Part shown: positions 24,426 to 36,340 of the stretch, piece after piece
Position numbering within the stretch: position 1 is the stretch's first letter
How the letters are laid out: each line of letters opens with the position of its first letter
NCBI RefSeq assembly: GCF_042242105.1
Contig: NC_092026.1
Coordinates: forward strand, 20,184,191-20,248,190
Direction: 5' to 3'
Length of the DNA stretch: 64,000 bases
Origin: Pempheris klunzingeri
Lineage: Eukaryota; Chordata; Actinopteri; Acropomatiformes; Pempheridae
The notes under the pieces: model-generated
Databases searched by the model: none
Told to the model about the DNA's origin: nothing
The model's input: the letters and a program-made list of their open reading frames with translations, nothing else
Program-made: the position numbers and the translations under genes

Positions 24426-26840
24426 ACTGAATGCCAAAGAGTGAAAAAAGAAGAGGATAGAATAAAATATAAAAACATATAAATATAAACTACTATTGCT
24501 AAATAAACTGCTATTGCTTGAGATATAAATGAGACTATGAGGAGAGAAGGAAGGAAAAGGAAAAGGGAGAACTTGGCAAATGTGACAAAGTTACCAGTTG
24601 TTTCAGCAGCAGCCAGACTGCAGCACATCTGGAAGGCATCAGTAAGTTGGAAAATCTTACAAGAAATAAAAGATGAGGGGAGAGTGGTGAAAGAGAGGGG
24701 CCCGGCGGTGACTCACTTCTCTGCTATTCCACTCCATCACTGTGTTTAAACTATGTGTCCTTCAGCGGCCGAGGCACAGGGCTTCCCCCGTGTTCCTCCC
24801 TCTTTTTACTCCCCTCTCTCCCCTCCTCTCCCTCCTGACTTCAAGTGAGTCATCCTGCAGGATTTCCATGGGTCTCTTTTTCCATTCCTGCCTCTTTTTG
24901 TCCACTGCTTTCTATTCATACCTCACCACCAGTTCAGCTTTTCGCCTCCCCGGCCTCAACTGTTTTATAGGTGTTTAATGGGACTAATGTAAACAGGCCC
25001 TTTCTCATTGTTTATAACTGTCTCTCTGTGTAAACTGTAATGGGGGAGTGCGTCGCTGGTGGAGCCAAGTGGGCGATGGGTGTCAGGAGGAATGGGAGGG
25101 AGGACAGCCTGTGTGGTCAAGGGGTCTGTGCACTGTGAAAATGTCCATCATATCTTGTTAAATGCTGATTTTGTGGCTTAAAATGTTGCTTTTTTTAATG
25201 CAAATCAGCTGGTTTCAATACTTTTCTTGAAGCAAGTAGCAAAAACATCTTATTAGTGCTTGTGTGGAGTTCTTGTCGCATCCAGAAATATTTTGCCCAG
25301 AAAATGTTCAGCAATACACATCAACTGCCATCAGCATCCGTCCCTCAGAAGAGCAACAGCTTCTTGATATAGATGCCATTATGCACCAGCGTTCAATAGA
25401 AATCTGCTTTACTGTACAGTACTGCTGTACAGCATCCTCATTAGATCCCAGTGCAATGCAGCTGCACAGCAGGTTGCAGTCTGACTAATTTATAGCAGCT
25501 AAAAAAAACCTTCACTTCCTTGCAGTGGACACTGCTGAATGAAAACGTTTCATGTTGTTGGAGCTTGCTGAAACCATGACATCACCTGTAATTTTCAAAA
25601 AGGGCGTTTTGAAACCAGGACTTGAAGTTGGCGCCATTTTGTCAGATCTTTTGGAGCCACAAAATTCAAACTTGAGGCTGAAGGTGGACGAGCCACAGAC
25701 TAGGCTGCGTGATATATCCTGATCGACATCTGTCAATCAAGCAAGCTTGCCAAAACTAGAGCAAAAAAGATGCCAAATATTGTTATGAATATTTATAATG
25801 CACCGTTATTCATCAAGCAAAAATGCTTGGTTTCAACTTCACAAAGCTGAGGATATATCTGTAAAGGTCCTTAAAACACAGTGTCTGTAACATGAAACAT
25901 TCCTGACTAAATGAACAATAATTAAACTGGAAGCAACAAAACATCTCAATTTATTTTTTAAACTAGATAATATTAACTAGTGCACTGATGTAAGTGACAC
26001 CATCTCTTTCCAAATAAATGTGAAATAACCAAAACTATTTAAAATCTGGCAGAATAATGTGTGTATTTATAGACCTCTGTCCCTCACTGTAAGATCTTGA
26101 TGAAATCAGTTTTTAAGTCCTTTAACATGCAGTTTCTTTCAACAAAGTTCAGAATTAAAGACCCATCAGCACTAGATTAAAAGCCTTCTTGGAATTGTTT
26201 GCTGTGTAGATGAGGTCCCTGGGACCAGTGTGAGAGTGGAGGGCCGTGTTTAGAGCACGATGACAGACACACTGTAGGGTCGGTGGAGGTTAGGCGCCAC
26301 GCCCGTCAGCGAGGACATGACCATGGAGGAATGTCAGAGGGAAACAGCCTGCTCTTGACGTAGGAATGCTGTTGAGAAAGCAGTCTGGAGTTTGATAAGA
26401 GTTAAAAACTCCCAGAGAAAAAGAGCTCGAGTGTTCCCCAGATGATTTGACCAGATGTAAATGTGCTGTGACGAGAGTGACCACAGTGCAGTCATTATTT
26501 GTGGTCTGAAATTGTGTTTTCATGGTTTCACTTGTTGTGTCAACCATTCATATAATACAATGACAGCATTGTGTGTTTCAGAAAATGGTGTGTGGGAGTT
26601 CAGAGCCTGGTTAAGCAGTTGCAAGTTGTTGCCCTCATGTGGTCGTATCTCATACTTCATCTAGAGGTCAAAATATTACATAAAACTGTAAAATCTAACA
26701 GATTCTTTTCAATATCTTTTCTTCTTGCAGTATCCCCTAAGTGGCTGATGGTAAAAATCTGAGGAACTGACTTCCACAAAGAAGAGACTTGTATCTCACA
26801 GGAACCTTTTCAGCTTTTATCCTCTTCTCCATCTCGCATC

Positions 26841-27722
26841 ATGGCTATCGTCCTCCACTCCAGCCCCATCCTATGGACACGGTTGGCAGCCCTGGTCTTC
26901 GCCTGCGTGGCCTTCTCCGTGGCCGTGCATGGCGGCAGACTCTTTCACGGCACTGGGGACTGGTGCATCTTCTGCTGGGCCTTCAGTTTCGCCGGGACTC
27001 TGCTCGTCCTCCTGGTGGAGCTGTTTGGCCTTCAGACCAGAGCCCCTGTTTCCTGGAAGAACTTCCCTATCACCTTCGCCTGCTACGCTGCCCTGCTCTG
27101 CCTGTCTGCATCCATCATCTTCCCCCTCTACTACCTCAAGGGCTCCACAGGCCCGAGTGAAACCCGTAACTACCGCATAGTGTCAACCGTCTTCTCCTGC
27201 CTAGCCACCATCGCCTACATGAGCGAGGTGAGCATCAGCAAGGCGCGTCCAGGCGAGGTGGCAGGCTACATGGCCACAGCCCCTGGTCTACTGAAGGTCT
27301 GCGAGACCTTCGTGGCCTGCATCATCTTTGTCTTCGTCAGCGACCCCGTGCTGTACGACCGTCACGATGCACTCAAGTACTGCATGTCCGTCTACTGCAT
27401 CTGTTTCATCCTGTCGGCGGCCATTATCCTGCTCTGCATCGGCGAATGCACCGGCTGCCTCCCCTTCCCGTTTGCCCGCTTCCTGTCTGGCTACGCCCTG
27501 CTCGCCGTGGTCCTCTATCTGTCAGCAACCATTATCTGGCCCATTTTCAACTTTGACCCCAAGCATGGCGGAACAAAACAAAGGTCCTCCAGCTGCAGCA
27601 TCACTCAGGGGCTGTGTCCGTGGGATAAGGCCATGGCCGTGGCTGTGCTCACTGCTGTCAACTTCATCCTCTACCTGGCCGACCTGATCTACTCCACCCG
27701 CCTGGTGTTTGTCAGCGCTTGA
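26841..27722 (+). CDS. myadm: Myeloid-associated differentiation marker (MYADM)-like membrane protein
   Basis: A 293-aa protein in a single coding exon. MYADM proteins are multi-pass membrane proteins with two MARVEL domains. In mammals they associate with cholesterol-rich membranes and affect Rac1 targeting and cell junctions. Family blocks seen are [20 protein letters not shown] (about 70-90), [19 protein letters not shown] (about 134-152), [15 protein letters not shown] and, near the end, [20 protein letters not shown]. About eight hydrophobic segments fit two four-helix units. The N-terminus is shorter than the human protein's (322 aa), lacking its Thr/Ser-rich leader. The ATG has A at -3 and G at +4. 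Which fish paralogue this is cannot be told here. Confidence 0.88.
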   Translation: MAIVLHSSPILWTRLAALVFACVAFSVAVHGGRLFHGTGDWCIFCWAFSFAGTLLVLLVELFGLQTRAPVSWKNFPITFACYAALLCLSASIIFPLYYLKGSTGPSETRNYRIVSTVFSCLATIAYMSEVSISKARPGEVAGYMATAPGLLKVCETFVACIIFVFVSDPVLYDRHDALKYCMSVYCICFILSAAIILLCIGECTGCLPFPFARFLSGYALLAVVLYLSATIIWPIFNFDPKHGGTKQRSSSCSITQGLCPWDKAMAVAVLTAVNFILYLADLIYSTRLVFVSA

Positions 27723-27759
27723 GGGAAGGGAAAGGGTGTTAGGCCAGCAGTATGCTCCA

Positions 27760-27765
27760 AATAAA
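27760..27765 (+). terminator. myadm: Proximal poly(A) signal of the myadm-like gene
   Basis: AATAAA 38 bases after the stop codon. It would give a very short 3' UTR. Confidence 0.35.
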
Positions 27766-29262
27766 ATTGAATTTGGCATGTTCTCAAAAGGCCGTCGAAC
27801 CACTGTCAAATACAGTGCTGCTAATGTGACTCTGGTCTGTTTGTTTGATTGTATCCGCTCCAGCTGCAGGAGCTTGTGGGCCATGTGGGAGGAGACTATA
27901 GAGTTATACCACAACTGGTATTGTAGTATTGTAATCTAGAGTGATCTGAAAATTAAAGGATTTCATTTCACTATACTTCTGATGGAGCAAAACAGTAGGA
28001 CAAGTGGCTCATAGTAGTAGTGCAGTGGTTGACCCAGGATATACTGGAGATGATGTCAGATGAATCAAACCAAAACTTGTGGTTTATTTGGCCCCAAACT
28101 CACAGTTTTGCCTCTGCAAACCTGCCAAATTTGATTTTGTATAAAGTATACTGCCAGCCTGAGGACCAGAGAGAGAGAGAAGAGGGAGAGGCTGAGGTCA
28201 ATGGCTATGTTTACAGGTACAACAATATTCCATTAAATTCTGTCCATGTGTGAGCATGTAAATGTCAAACCTTGCATCCAGATAGACTGTTATCTTGATT
28301 ATGAGAGAGCTGCATGTTGGATTAATTGCTGGGACATGCTGATATTACCCAAGACATTTAAAAATGTTTTATCCAAATTAATACCAGATCATTGCCCATT
28401 GAAATACTCAAAATACAAGATTGTTTCATGTGTGTGATCACAATATGATTAACGCCTGAAATACCACGTGCATGTAAACATAGTCTGTAATGACAAATGA
28501 AGAAAATCCAAAGAAAATGGCGGCTTATTATTGTGTTTTTGTTAGATTGTTTTGCATAATGTATACGTCAGTGCTCTGCCTTAAGATTATTTTCAAAATA
28601 GTTTTGAAAAGACTGCCAAGCAGTATTTCTGTTTTTAATCGCTAAAGGACAAGATGTAGGAAATATTGAATATTAGCTGTAAGCAGCCGGGATGAGGTTA
28701 ACTGTTGGAGAACATGTTTGAATGCCATACATTTGATTTCATCAAAGGAATTGATTGTTTAGTTTCCCCAATAGTATGCAAAGCAGCTCAGAAGATTATG
28801 TCATTCATCAGTCATTTTTTACACGGCTCCAGTGTTTGAAGACTTGAAGTAATGCGAAATAGCTTACATGATGTTATAATGAATGCTAGGCTAGCTTTTG
28901 GCTCATGTTATAATATATGTGTATCTTTATCTGCAAGTTACAATCAATGGCAAGAATATATATGTGGAAAGAACATATGCAAGAAATGTATGTTAAAAGT
29001 GCACTTAATATGAGTATCTTTTATGTGTGTTTAATTTTCTGGTGTCTCCGATTGTCAAGGCATCTATCAGCTCCAAACACACACCACTAAATTCATGCAC
29101 ATTGTTGATTGGGTCTATTGGTTTTGTACTGCTGTAATACTCAGAGAAAGAACCCAAAAAATGCTTCTTTCTCTCCAGATGTTGTTAGTGTTATATTCTT
29201 CAACTTTTTTATATTCCACTGTTTGTGTATCAGTGTTGTAGGAAAACGTAATCCAGTGTTTC

Positions 29263-29268
29263 AATAAA
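29263..29268 (+). terminator. myadm: Distal poly(A) signal of the myadm-like gene
   Basis: AATAAA in TTTCAATAAAACC about 1.5 kb past the stop, followed by a GT-rich stretch (GATGTGTGTGTACTTGTG) of the kind found downstream of cleavage sites. It is the more typical of the two signals. Confidence 0.5.
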
Positions 29269-29329
29269 ACCACATGGTAAACAGATGTGTGTGTACTTGT
29301 GTTATTTTATCTTTTGGTTTGGTTAAAGG

Positions 29330-29872
29330 TGCCATTTTACCCACTTTCATTTTTTGGCCATGAGATTATATAAGGGCATTCATGCTCCCCAGAGGATGAA
29401 TCCTAATGACTTTGGTGACCCCCCTGATCTTTCGCCACCATGTGATTGAGGTTTTTGGTTTGCAGTAAAACTTCTTCACAACAATTGGATGGGTTGCCAA
29501 GAAATGTATGGTGCCCAGAGGATGAACCTTACTGACCACCAGCAGGTCAAAGTTTTAACTCAGTCAGCGAAATACCTCAACATCTGCCTAATGAATGGCA
29601 CATTTCATTTATAGTTCCCAGATGATATTTCTTGATGACCATGGCGATATCCAGAGCTACCATGACATTCACATTTGTGTATTTAAGTATAACGTCTCAC
29701 CAAGTATTGGATGTAGTTACATTGAATTTGGTTCAACCATTCATGTCCCTCTCAGGGACACTTGGTCGATTCTTAACTTCTCATCAGGCGCCATCATCAC
29801 GTCAAAATTTAAATCTGTGAAATACATTTATGACCAAACAACGAGCATTGACATTTCCATCCCAGATATTAA
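29330..29872 (+). repeat. Interspersed repeat, left part, interrupted by the LTR that follows
   Basis: It contains two copies of a core (CCCCAGAGGATGAATCCTAA near 29387 and GCCCAGAGGATGAACCTTAC near 29513) with nearby text such as ACTTTGGTGACCCC. Related copies occur at 33560-33780 and 54480-54590. The pattern is familiar from teleost intergenic DNA. The 94- and 62-codon frames here are repeat sequence, not genes. Confidence 0.5.
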
Positions 29873-30340
29873 TGTGTAGTATCTGGTGTGTGTATTTAAG
29901 AGTGGTATTTATGACTGTGTCCACTTGGTGTTTATGACGGTGCCTGTTTTGTGTCTGCTTATCTAAAGGAATCAGACCTTGGAAAGCATGACCTAGGCAT
30001 GACCTGAGCTTTACCTCCTTATCTGTGCACAGATGGTTGTAGGTTTTCATGGTACATTCCTTTACATTTTAACAAAGACACCAGATGTTGAGCTAGGTGG
30101 TCAAGAAGAGTATATAAGGTGACCACAGAGTGGGCTCGAGAGGGGACGGGGACACAGGCAGCAGATTCGGCCGGGGGTTACGCTGTCTGTTCCTACAATT
30201 GGCTGAACGTCTTCCCAGGCTTCCATGGTGCCTGTTACACAACTGACCTTGTTGCAATAAATCTATTTTTATTCACTAAGTCGTTGTCAGCGGAAGTTTC
30301 CCTTCATCATCTGCACATCATCGGCATCAGAGAAGACACA
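29873..30340 (+). mobile_element. Probable solo LTR of a retrotransposon
   Basis: About 468 bases bounded by TGTGT and ACACA. They carry a TATA box (AGTATATAAGG near 30110) and, some 150 bases on, AATAAA in TTGCAATAAATCTATT (near 30260), followed by a GT-containing U5-like stretch. The interval separates the two parts of an older repeat. No internal gag or pol region is present and I could not confirm a target-site duplication, so the ends are approximate. Confidence 0.4.
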
Positions 30341-30349
30341 ACACATGAT

Positions 30350-30500
30350 AAGCTAAGATGGTGACCATGGTAAATATTACTTGCTGAACATAAGCGTGTT
30401 AGCATCGACATTGTGATGTTACCATGCTGACATTAGCATTTAGCCCAAAGCACTGCTGTGCCGGAGTACAGGCTCACAGACCAGCCAGCATGGCTATTGA
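30350..30500 (+). repeat. Interspersed repeat, right part
   Basis: It contains GCTAAGATGGTGACCATGGT, GTTAGCATCGACATTGTGAT and CATGCTGACATTAGCATTTA, a string common in teleost spacers. It resumes the repeat interrupted after 29872. Confidence 0.45.
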
Positions 30501-33500
30501 CTTCTGGCTTAAAAGTCTGCTTGATAAATTGAACTGATCAGATCACAGGGACATTTAAGGAGACAATGATGTAAAGTTGCTGTATTTTGATATTTATAGT
30601 GAAGTAAATAATTGCTGGTTATGTGAAAGTGTTGTTAGTATTGATGATATCACTGAGAATCAGTACTCCAATGTGCAGGTCTGTGATGCTCTCACATACT
30701 TTTAGCTCATTGTTTTGGTTTTGTAGACATGCAAATGCAATGTAGTATTGTTTTGCACTGCAGCTAACACAAGCTAACTGGCACTAATGAGCTTGAGAGT
30801 ACAGTAAACTGTGATTTTAAAACTGTCCTTAATTGTGCCATATAAATATAAAAACTTTCGTGAGTGATATGCAGGAAAAAAATTTTAATTCTGATAGTTT
30901 AGACTTTAGGCAAAGCAACGCTAAATCAGCATCTGCTCTGTGCACACTATTTATACTTCCATGTTTACTTTATCTCTCACCACTGTTTCTGCTTTCCCTC
31001 TTCCCATCACTGCCAGGCCCCATTACAGCCAACAGGGGCTTGAGCTTTGACTGTCAGGAGGATCGTCTACTGGTGACCACTGCTTCTGAGGGGCGTAGTG
31101 GAGCATAGTTAACATTTCAGTCACCTATAAATCTATGGCCAGGAAAGGAGACGGCAACGACGCCCAGCTCTGACACAATGACATGTCATGAAGTTTATTT
31201 TTTTAAAGGAAGGGTTGTACCCTCATGGCTACTACAATAGCAAGCACAGCCACTGGTAAGTTAGGAGTCAGTGTACCTGGATCACAAGACAGGAAGAAGT
31301 ATTCGTATTCTTTACATAAGTAACAGTGCTAATATCATGCTGTAAAAATGCTTTAAGCATCAAAAGTGAAAGCACTCAATGCTGAAACATGTCCCCTGTG
31401 ACTATTTTATTATACCATTACATTATCATTAATGATGCATAGTGTTGGATTTAGTTGAGGTGGTAGTAAAATTAGCTCATTTTACTATTTTGTGTGGTGC
31501 TGCAACTAATAATCATTTTCATCATGAATTAACCTGCTGAGTATTTGCTCCATTAATCGACAGGTTGTTTTTAGTGTGTAAAAAAAATAGTGAGAAAAGC
31601 TGTCAAAATTAAACAGATTAAAGAGACACAATGCTTGTTCACACTGCTTACCAACCAACATTATTAAATATAAAATAAGATTATTAAGATAATTGCAAGG
31701 AAAAGCAGCAAATCCTCGTATTTGTGACGCTGGAACCATGAAATGGTTTTGCATGAAAAATGACTTAAATGATTATTACAATTGTGGCTTTTACAATTTG
31801 GGCTAAAAGCCTGATTGATTAACCCACTAACCATTTCAGCTGTACATGTATATTCTGTTTGGTGAGTTTAATTTATATCTGTGGTCAAGCACTGACTTGA
31901 TGGTTAATCAGAGAGCCTCTGCGTCCTTCACATCCTCCACATCAAGTCAAAATGTAAAAGCGATCAGGACTCAATCCCAGCTTTTCTCTTAACTGTTTTT
32001 CACTCATCCCTCTCAGTGAAAAATGTTGACCTTCTTTCTTTTATCCTCTCAGCCTCTTAGAAGTTCATTTTGTTAACCATCGATCTCTGCGGGCATGAGA
32101 TTAGTCTGCACTGCTTTTGTCTGATTTACATCAACTCACTCTAAGCTTTGCTGGTGTTGTATACAACAAAAAAACGTCCTGTGGGCAGTGGCCTTCCTAC
32201 TCTCCTTAAGTAACTAAATTAATTCTTGGCCTTCCCACTCTGACCCAAAAAAAGAACAAAGAGTTTAAGACATCAGCACGACAATAGCTTGATACAATCT
32301 CATAGAAACACTGTGTCTGAAATGTAGTATCACACGCAGCACGTTTCCACACTAAAACGGATGTGTTGTTCTAAACACAGCCAAGAATCAAGTGTGTAAC
32401 AACAAAAACATATAAAATTAATTAAAATAGACGCACAGATAAGTGCAAGGGTTGGAAAACCCCACAATTCCTTCAGTGCAGAGACTCATGTATCCAGCTT
32501 ATAGCTTTCCGCTTGGCTTGAGTCTGAATCAGGGTTATTTTAATTTAGTGTTTTTCTTTAGTTTTTATTTCTATTTTGATTTCATTTAAGAAGTTTAGAA
32601 TTTCTATTACAATACAAACACAACACTTTGTCATCCCAGTATAAATAAATATATGCAGTATGACCAAAAAGACAGACATTTTCCTTGTATTTCTATTTTA
32701 TTTTAGATAGTTTTGTAAGTACACAATATGGTCTTTTTGTTTTTTTAAGTGTAGTTTTTATTTTCAGTTAACTCACACCTAGTTTTAGTTTTTAGTTCAG
32801 TTTTCCATTGACTATAATAGCCTTGGTCTTAATTAGAACTTCTTCTCTTTCCCAGCCATGAGAGTCTCAACAGCAGACAGCTGTGCAGGATGTTTGTGAG
32901 TAAAAACTGAAGTCGCTGTTGCTGGGTTGATCCCCAACATGCTCATTTTATTTCTAAACACTTGTGTCATCTGACTCTGAATTGACCCATAGACTGTGTT
33001 GTAATTTGTTGCTTCCATGACAAAATTTTCTGATATTCATGGGTTTTAAAGGGGAACCAGTTTTATACATAAAGGTCAGTTTGTTCATCACAGGGGGGGA
33101 AATTCAATCTGTGATACAAGAAGTTGTGGTTTTATGCTGCAGGCGTGTGTGGGAATATTTCTTGGCTAGATGCAGGGACTTCCTGTTTGCTGGTTACCAC
33201 TCAACTTCACTGTGACGTTGGAAGGAAGCTGGTGCTCAAGAAATAGTCTTATACATCATCCTCCATAAAGAGGCAAAGTCCTGCCCTGCCCTTTACTGAG
33301 GGCCCCATGGAACCTGATTTTGGAAAAATGATGTACAGGAGTCAGTGGCGAGTGATAAATAATTTTTTAATCCCATTTGAATTGTGCAATGAATGACACA
33401 TATGATGTCTGTTAGTTTATAAAATAATTTTGCACAGTTTATCCTAAAGATGGTTAAGTGTTAGTTAGTGTTGTATGAAACTGCTCAGTGAACTTCAACC

Positions 33501-35300
33501 TCTCATCTCAAACCATTGATGTCACCTGCTAGCTAGCTAGCTAATGTAGCTTGGTTCAGGCTGAAATATATCAACAACTATTGGATGAATTGCTGTAAAA
33601 TGATGTCTGTCATTATGACATTCATGGTCTCCTGAGGATGAATCTGACTTTGTGATACCTACAAATCTAATTTCCAATCAGCCTCAGCTGACTGCAAACT
33701 CACACAGCCGCTAGCATGAGACGTATATATTTCAAACCCTAGGCAAACTTCTACTTTAGGTGAACTGACCCTTTAATAAATTGCATTGAACTGAATATTA
33801 GCATTATTGGTATTATTCATTAGTATTAATACCATTGCTTTTATTATATGATTATTTGTATTATCAATATTAGTGTCAGGGCCAGGGTCAGTATCTGGAG
33901 CAGCATTAATAGCACAGTTACAGCGGCTGTGTCAGTTTTGGTGTCATTGTGGTAAAACACTGTATTTTGTCTCATTAACAGCAGCCTGACAGCTGCGCTT
34001 AACTCCCACATACCTCAGTGATCCTGTAGTTAGCTTGTCTTTTGGGACTCCAGCTTTTCCAGCGATGGAGGCTAGGTTTAGATAATGGCCCACTTGGCCG
34101 CTGTTTCATGAAGCTGTCTGTGTCAGTCAGGCTGACTCAGAGGCCTCATTGTCTGATGTTTGAGATTATACTTCCCCCTGGTGACAGACATGTGGAAAGA
34201 GGAGTACAATGAGTTTTCTCCTAGACACCAATACAAGATAATATAATGTAAGAAACAACTGGGCATCGGACAGGATAAAGCCACTGTCTGATTTCTGTAT
34301 CTGATTCTTGAATGATGGCATGGCAGTATTTCATAATGCAGGGCTAAATGACCTACTAAGATTACATATTTTAGTAGTCATTCACCAGCTTTAAGTCAGT
34401 GTGACCTTGCATGTCTATTCACTGGCTGGGAAACTATGCCAAAGAGATAATATCATAATAAATAAAGTTGTGTCTGTTCCTCAAAAACTAAACTGAGAGA
34501 CCATGAAAGACAAAATCTTTAATGGCTGCTGATTGTGACAGAATTTTTGAGAATTAAATGTGATTAAATCTTGATACAGCAGACAGTCATGTAGTTTTGA
34601 CCAAAGCTGACATTGCTCAACATTTTAGGAAACTGAGGTAAGAGAGCATCAGCATGGAGGGGTTGTTCTGATTAACTGCCTTTCATATTTACATAAGTGT
34701 TTGTTTTTTCTGTTGTCTTTTTTGCTTTCTTTATTACTTTTTCTTTTTTTTATAATTGCTACACCATAGGACTGTATCAAAATATTGTAAAAGTTTGTAT
34801 TTTTGAATGTTTTACACTAAGATGCACAAAAACCTAAATTACAAGAGAGAATGGCACTGCTAACATTTGATTCCCAAATATATTTAACTATCTAACTTTG
34901 AATATAAACAAATTAATCATCTGCGGCAAAGGGGAAAGTGTTAATCATCTTGGTCAGTGCTTTGTGCTCGCAGTCTTTCCCTCCATTATTTTTGCCACAT
35001 TGACCCCTCACAAACTCTCCACGTGTAACTACCTGCAGCTGCAGCCAGAGAGAGAAGTGGGAGCTGGAACTGGAAAAGTCAATGTCATGAAGGAATTATG
35101 GCTTCAGATTCCAACAGTAAGTTCTTCATAAAAAACATTCAAAGCTCCGCACCAACTATATCTATCCCTTACCATTAAGGCCATTTTTGTCTCAAGCTCC
35201 CAGTATGCCCTTTTATGGTCACACTGAACCATTTAGACCCATAAAGCTGTCGAGAAAACATATAATGCTACTTTAGCGTCATTTTGTTAGGTTGGTGCAT
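30501..35300. other. Spacer between the myadm-like gene and nfatc4
   Basis: No exon is supported in about 4.8 kb. It holds repeat fragments near 33170-33220 (TATTTCTTGGCTAGATGCAG) and 33560-33780. Short frames are unsupported by splice sites or similarity. Confidence 0.5.
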
Positions 35301-35301
35301 T

Positions 35302-35307
35302 TTTATT
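35302..35307 (-). terminator. nfatc4: Possible nfatc4 poly(A) signal
   Basis: This is the nearest minus-strand AATAAA that I found after the nfatc4 stop, about 1.03 kb downstream. Variant signals could lie closer, so confidence is low. Confidence 0.25.
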
Positions 35308-36340
35308 GCCTTTACTGTTTTGTAGAAATTAAACACTTTCGTGCGTCTTTCGTGTAGCCACCCTCCTTTTAGTCAAGAAGGTACACATAACAGAACATAA
35401 GACCTGTGAGGTTTTGCGGCAGAATGACAAACAGTTGCTGATTTGTTGAGGCGTCCTAGTCTTGAGTTCCCACAGGTGGCACTGTTCTTCAAGACGAGCT
35501 CGCTCTGCACAGAGAGGATCTAACAAACCATCTTTCATATAAACCTTTCAAACAGCTTCAGCAGTCACAGCCGCATCACCTCATCCTTTCATGAGGTCAA
35601 ACCACCACTTTGTCTTCACATCAGCCACAGACGAAACATCAACTGAGATGAGAGGAATCATAAACTTTGTCTTCAGTTAAGTCTTTTAGTCATTTTCTCT
35701 CTCTGCTAATAAGTTATCCCTTGTGTATAAATCTGGCATGCCAGAAAAAAAAATCTGAAATAGCTGCTGCTAGTGGGCAACACAGGATCCTAAATCTTGT
35801 TGCCATCACTCAGTTTCTATCACATCCAGGAACTTAGCAGAAAAATGTGTCTTACTTCAGGATGATTTAAGTTTCTGCTTGTGTATTCTTAGAATAAAAA
35901 CACTTTCAGGCAAAATAAATAATTGTCTCTTTTTAAAAGAACTAAATATATTGATACAGTTATGTGGGATTGTACAGAATACGGCATCTTGCATAATATC
36001 TAACTAAACCATTTAGCTTACCATAGGGTTTAAACCATTAACCTTCAGTCCCTCCTTTGCGGATTCACCTTGCATGAATGTTAATTTTGTTCTTGTTTTT
36101 TAAAGAAAAACACATAGACACACCAAACCCAAACACTTTCTTGTATAATTTATATTGAAAACATGTTAAAAACATTAGTTTCCCTTTATAAAACCATAAA
36201 ACAGTTACCTGTGGTCATAATTACAACAGTGTCCTGGTCAAATAAAATCCCCCTGTCAATATCTCATGTAACTGGAGTGATGCATCTTAATGGATTTAAA
36301 ATCATGCTGAATATCAAATGGGGGACGAGCTGCTCTGAGC

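Larger units (their letters stand above)
22713..26730 (+). other. Putative 5' UTR intron of the myadm-like gene
   Basis: No coding exon is supported in these 4 kb. They hold a GT microsatellite (23836-23874) and a retroelement-like tail (24347-24425). The rest is unremarkable. Confidence 0.4.

Noticed and set aside
27522-27914. 130-codon minus-strand frame within the myadm-like gene
   Set aside because: It is antisense to conserved membrane segments; the plus-strand product is clear.
28505-28520. AAAATGGCGGCT, a YY1-like motif
   Set aside because: It lies in the 3' UTR of the myadm-like gene with no sign of a promoter nearby.
29595-29879. 94-codon plus-strand frame as a gene
   Set aside because: It lies wholly in an interspersed repeat and has no start context or splice support.
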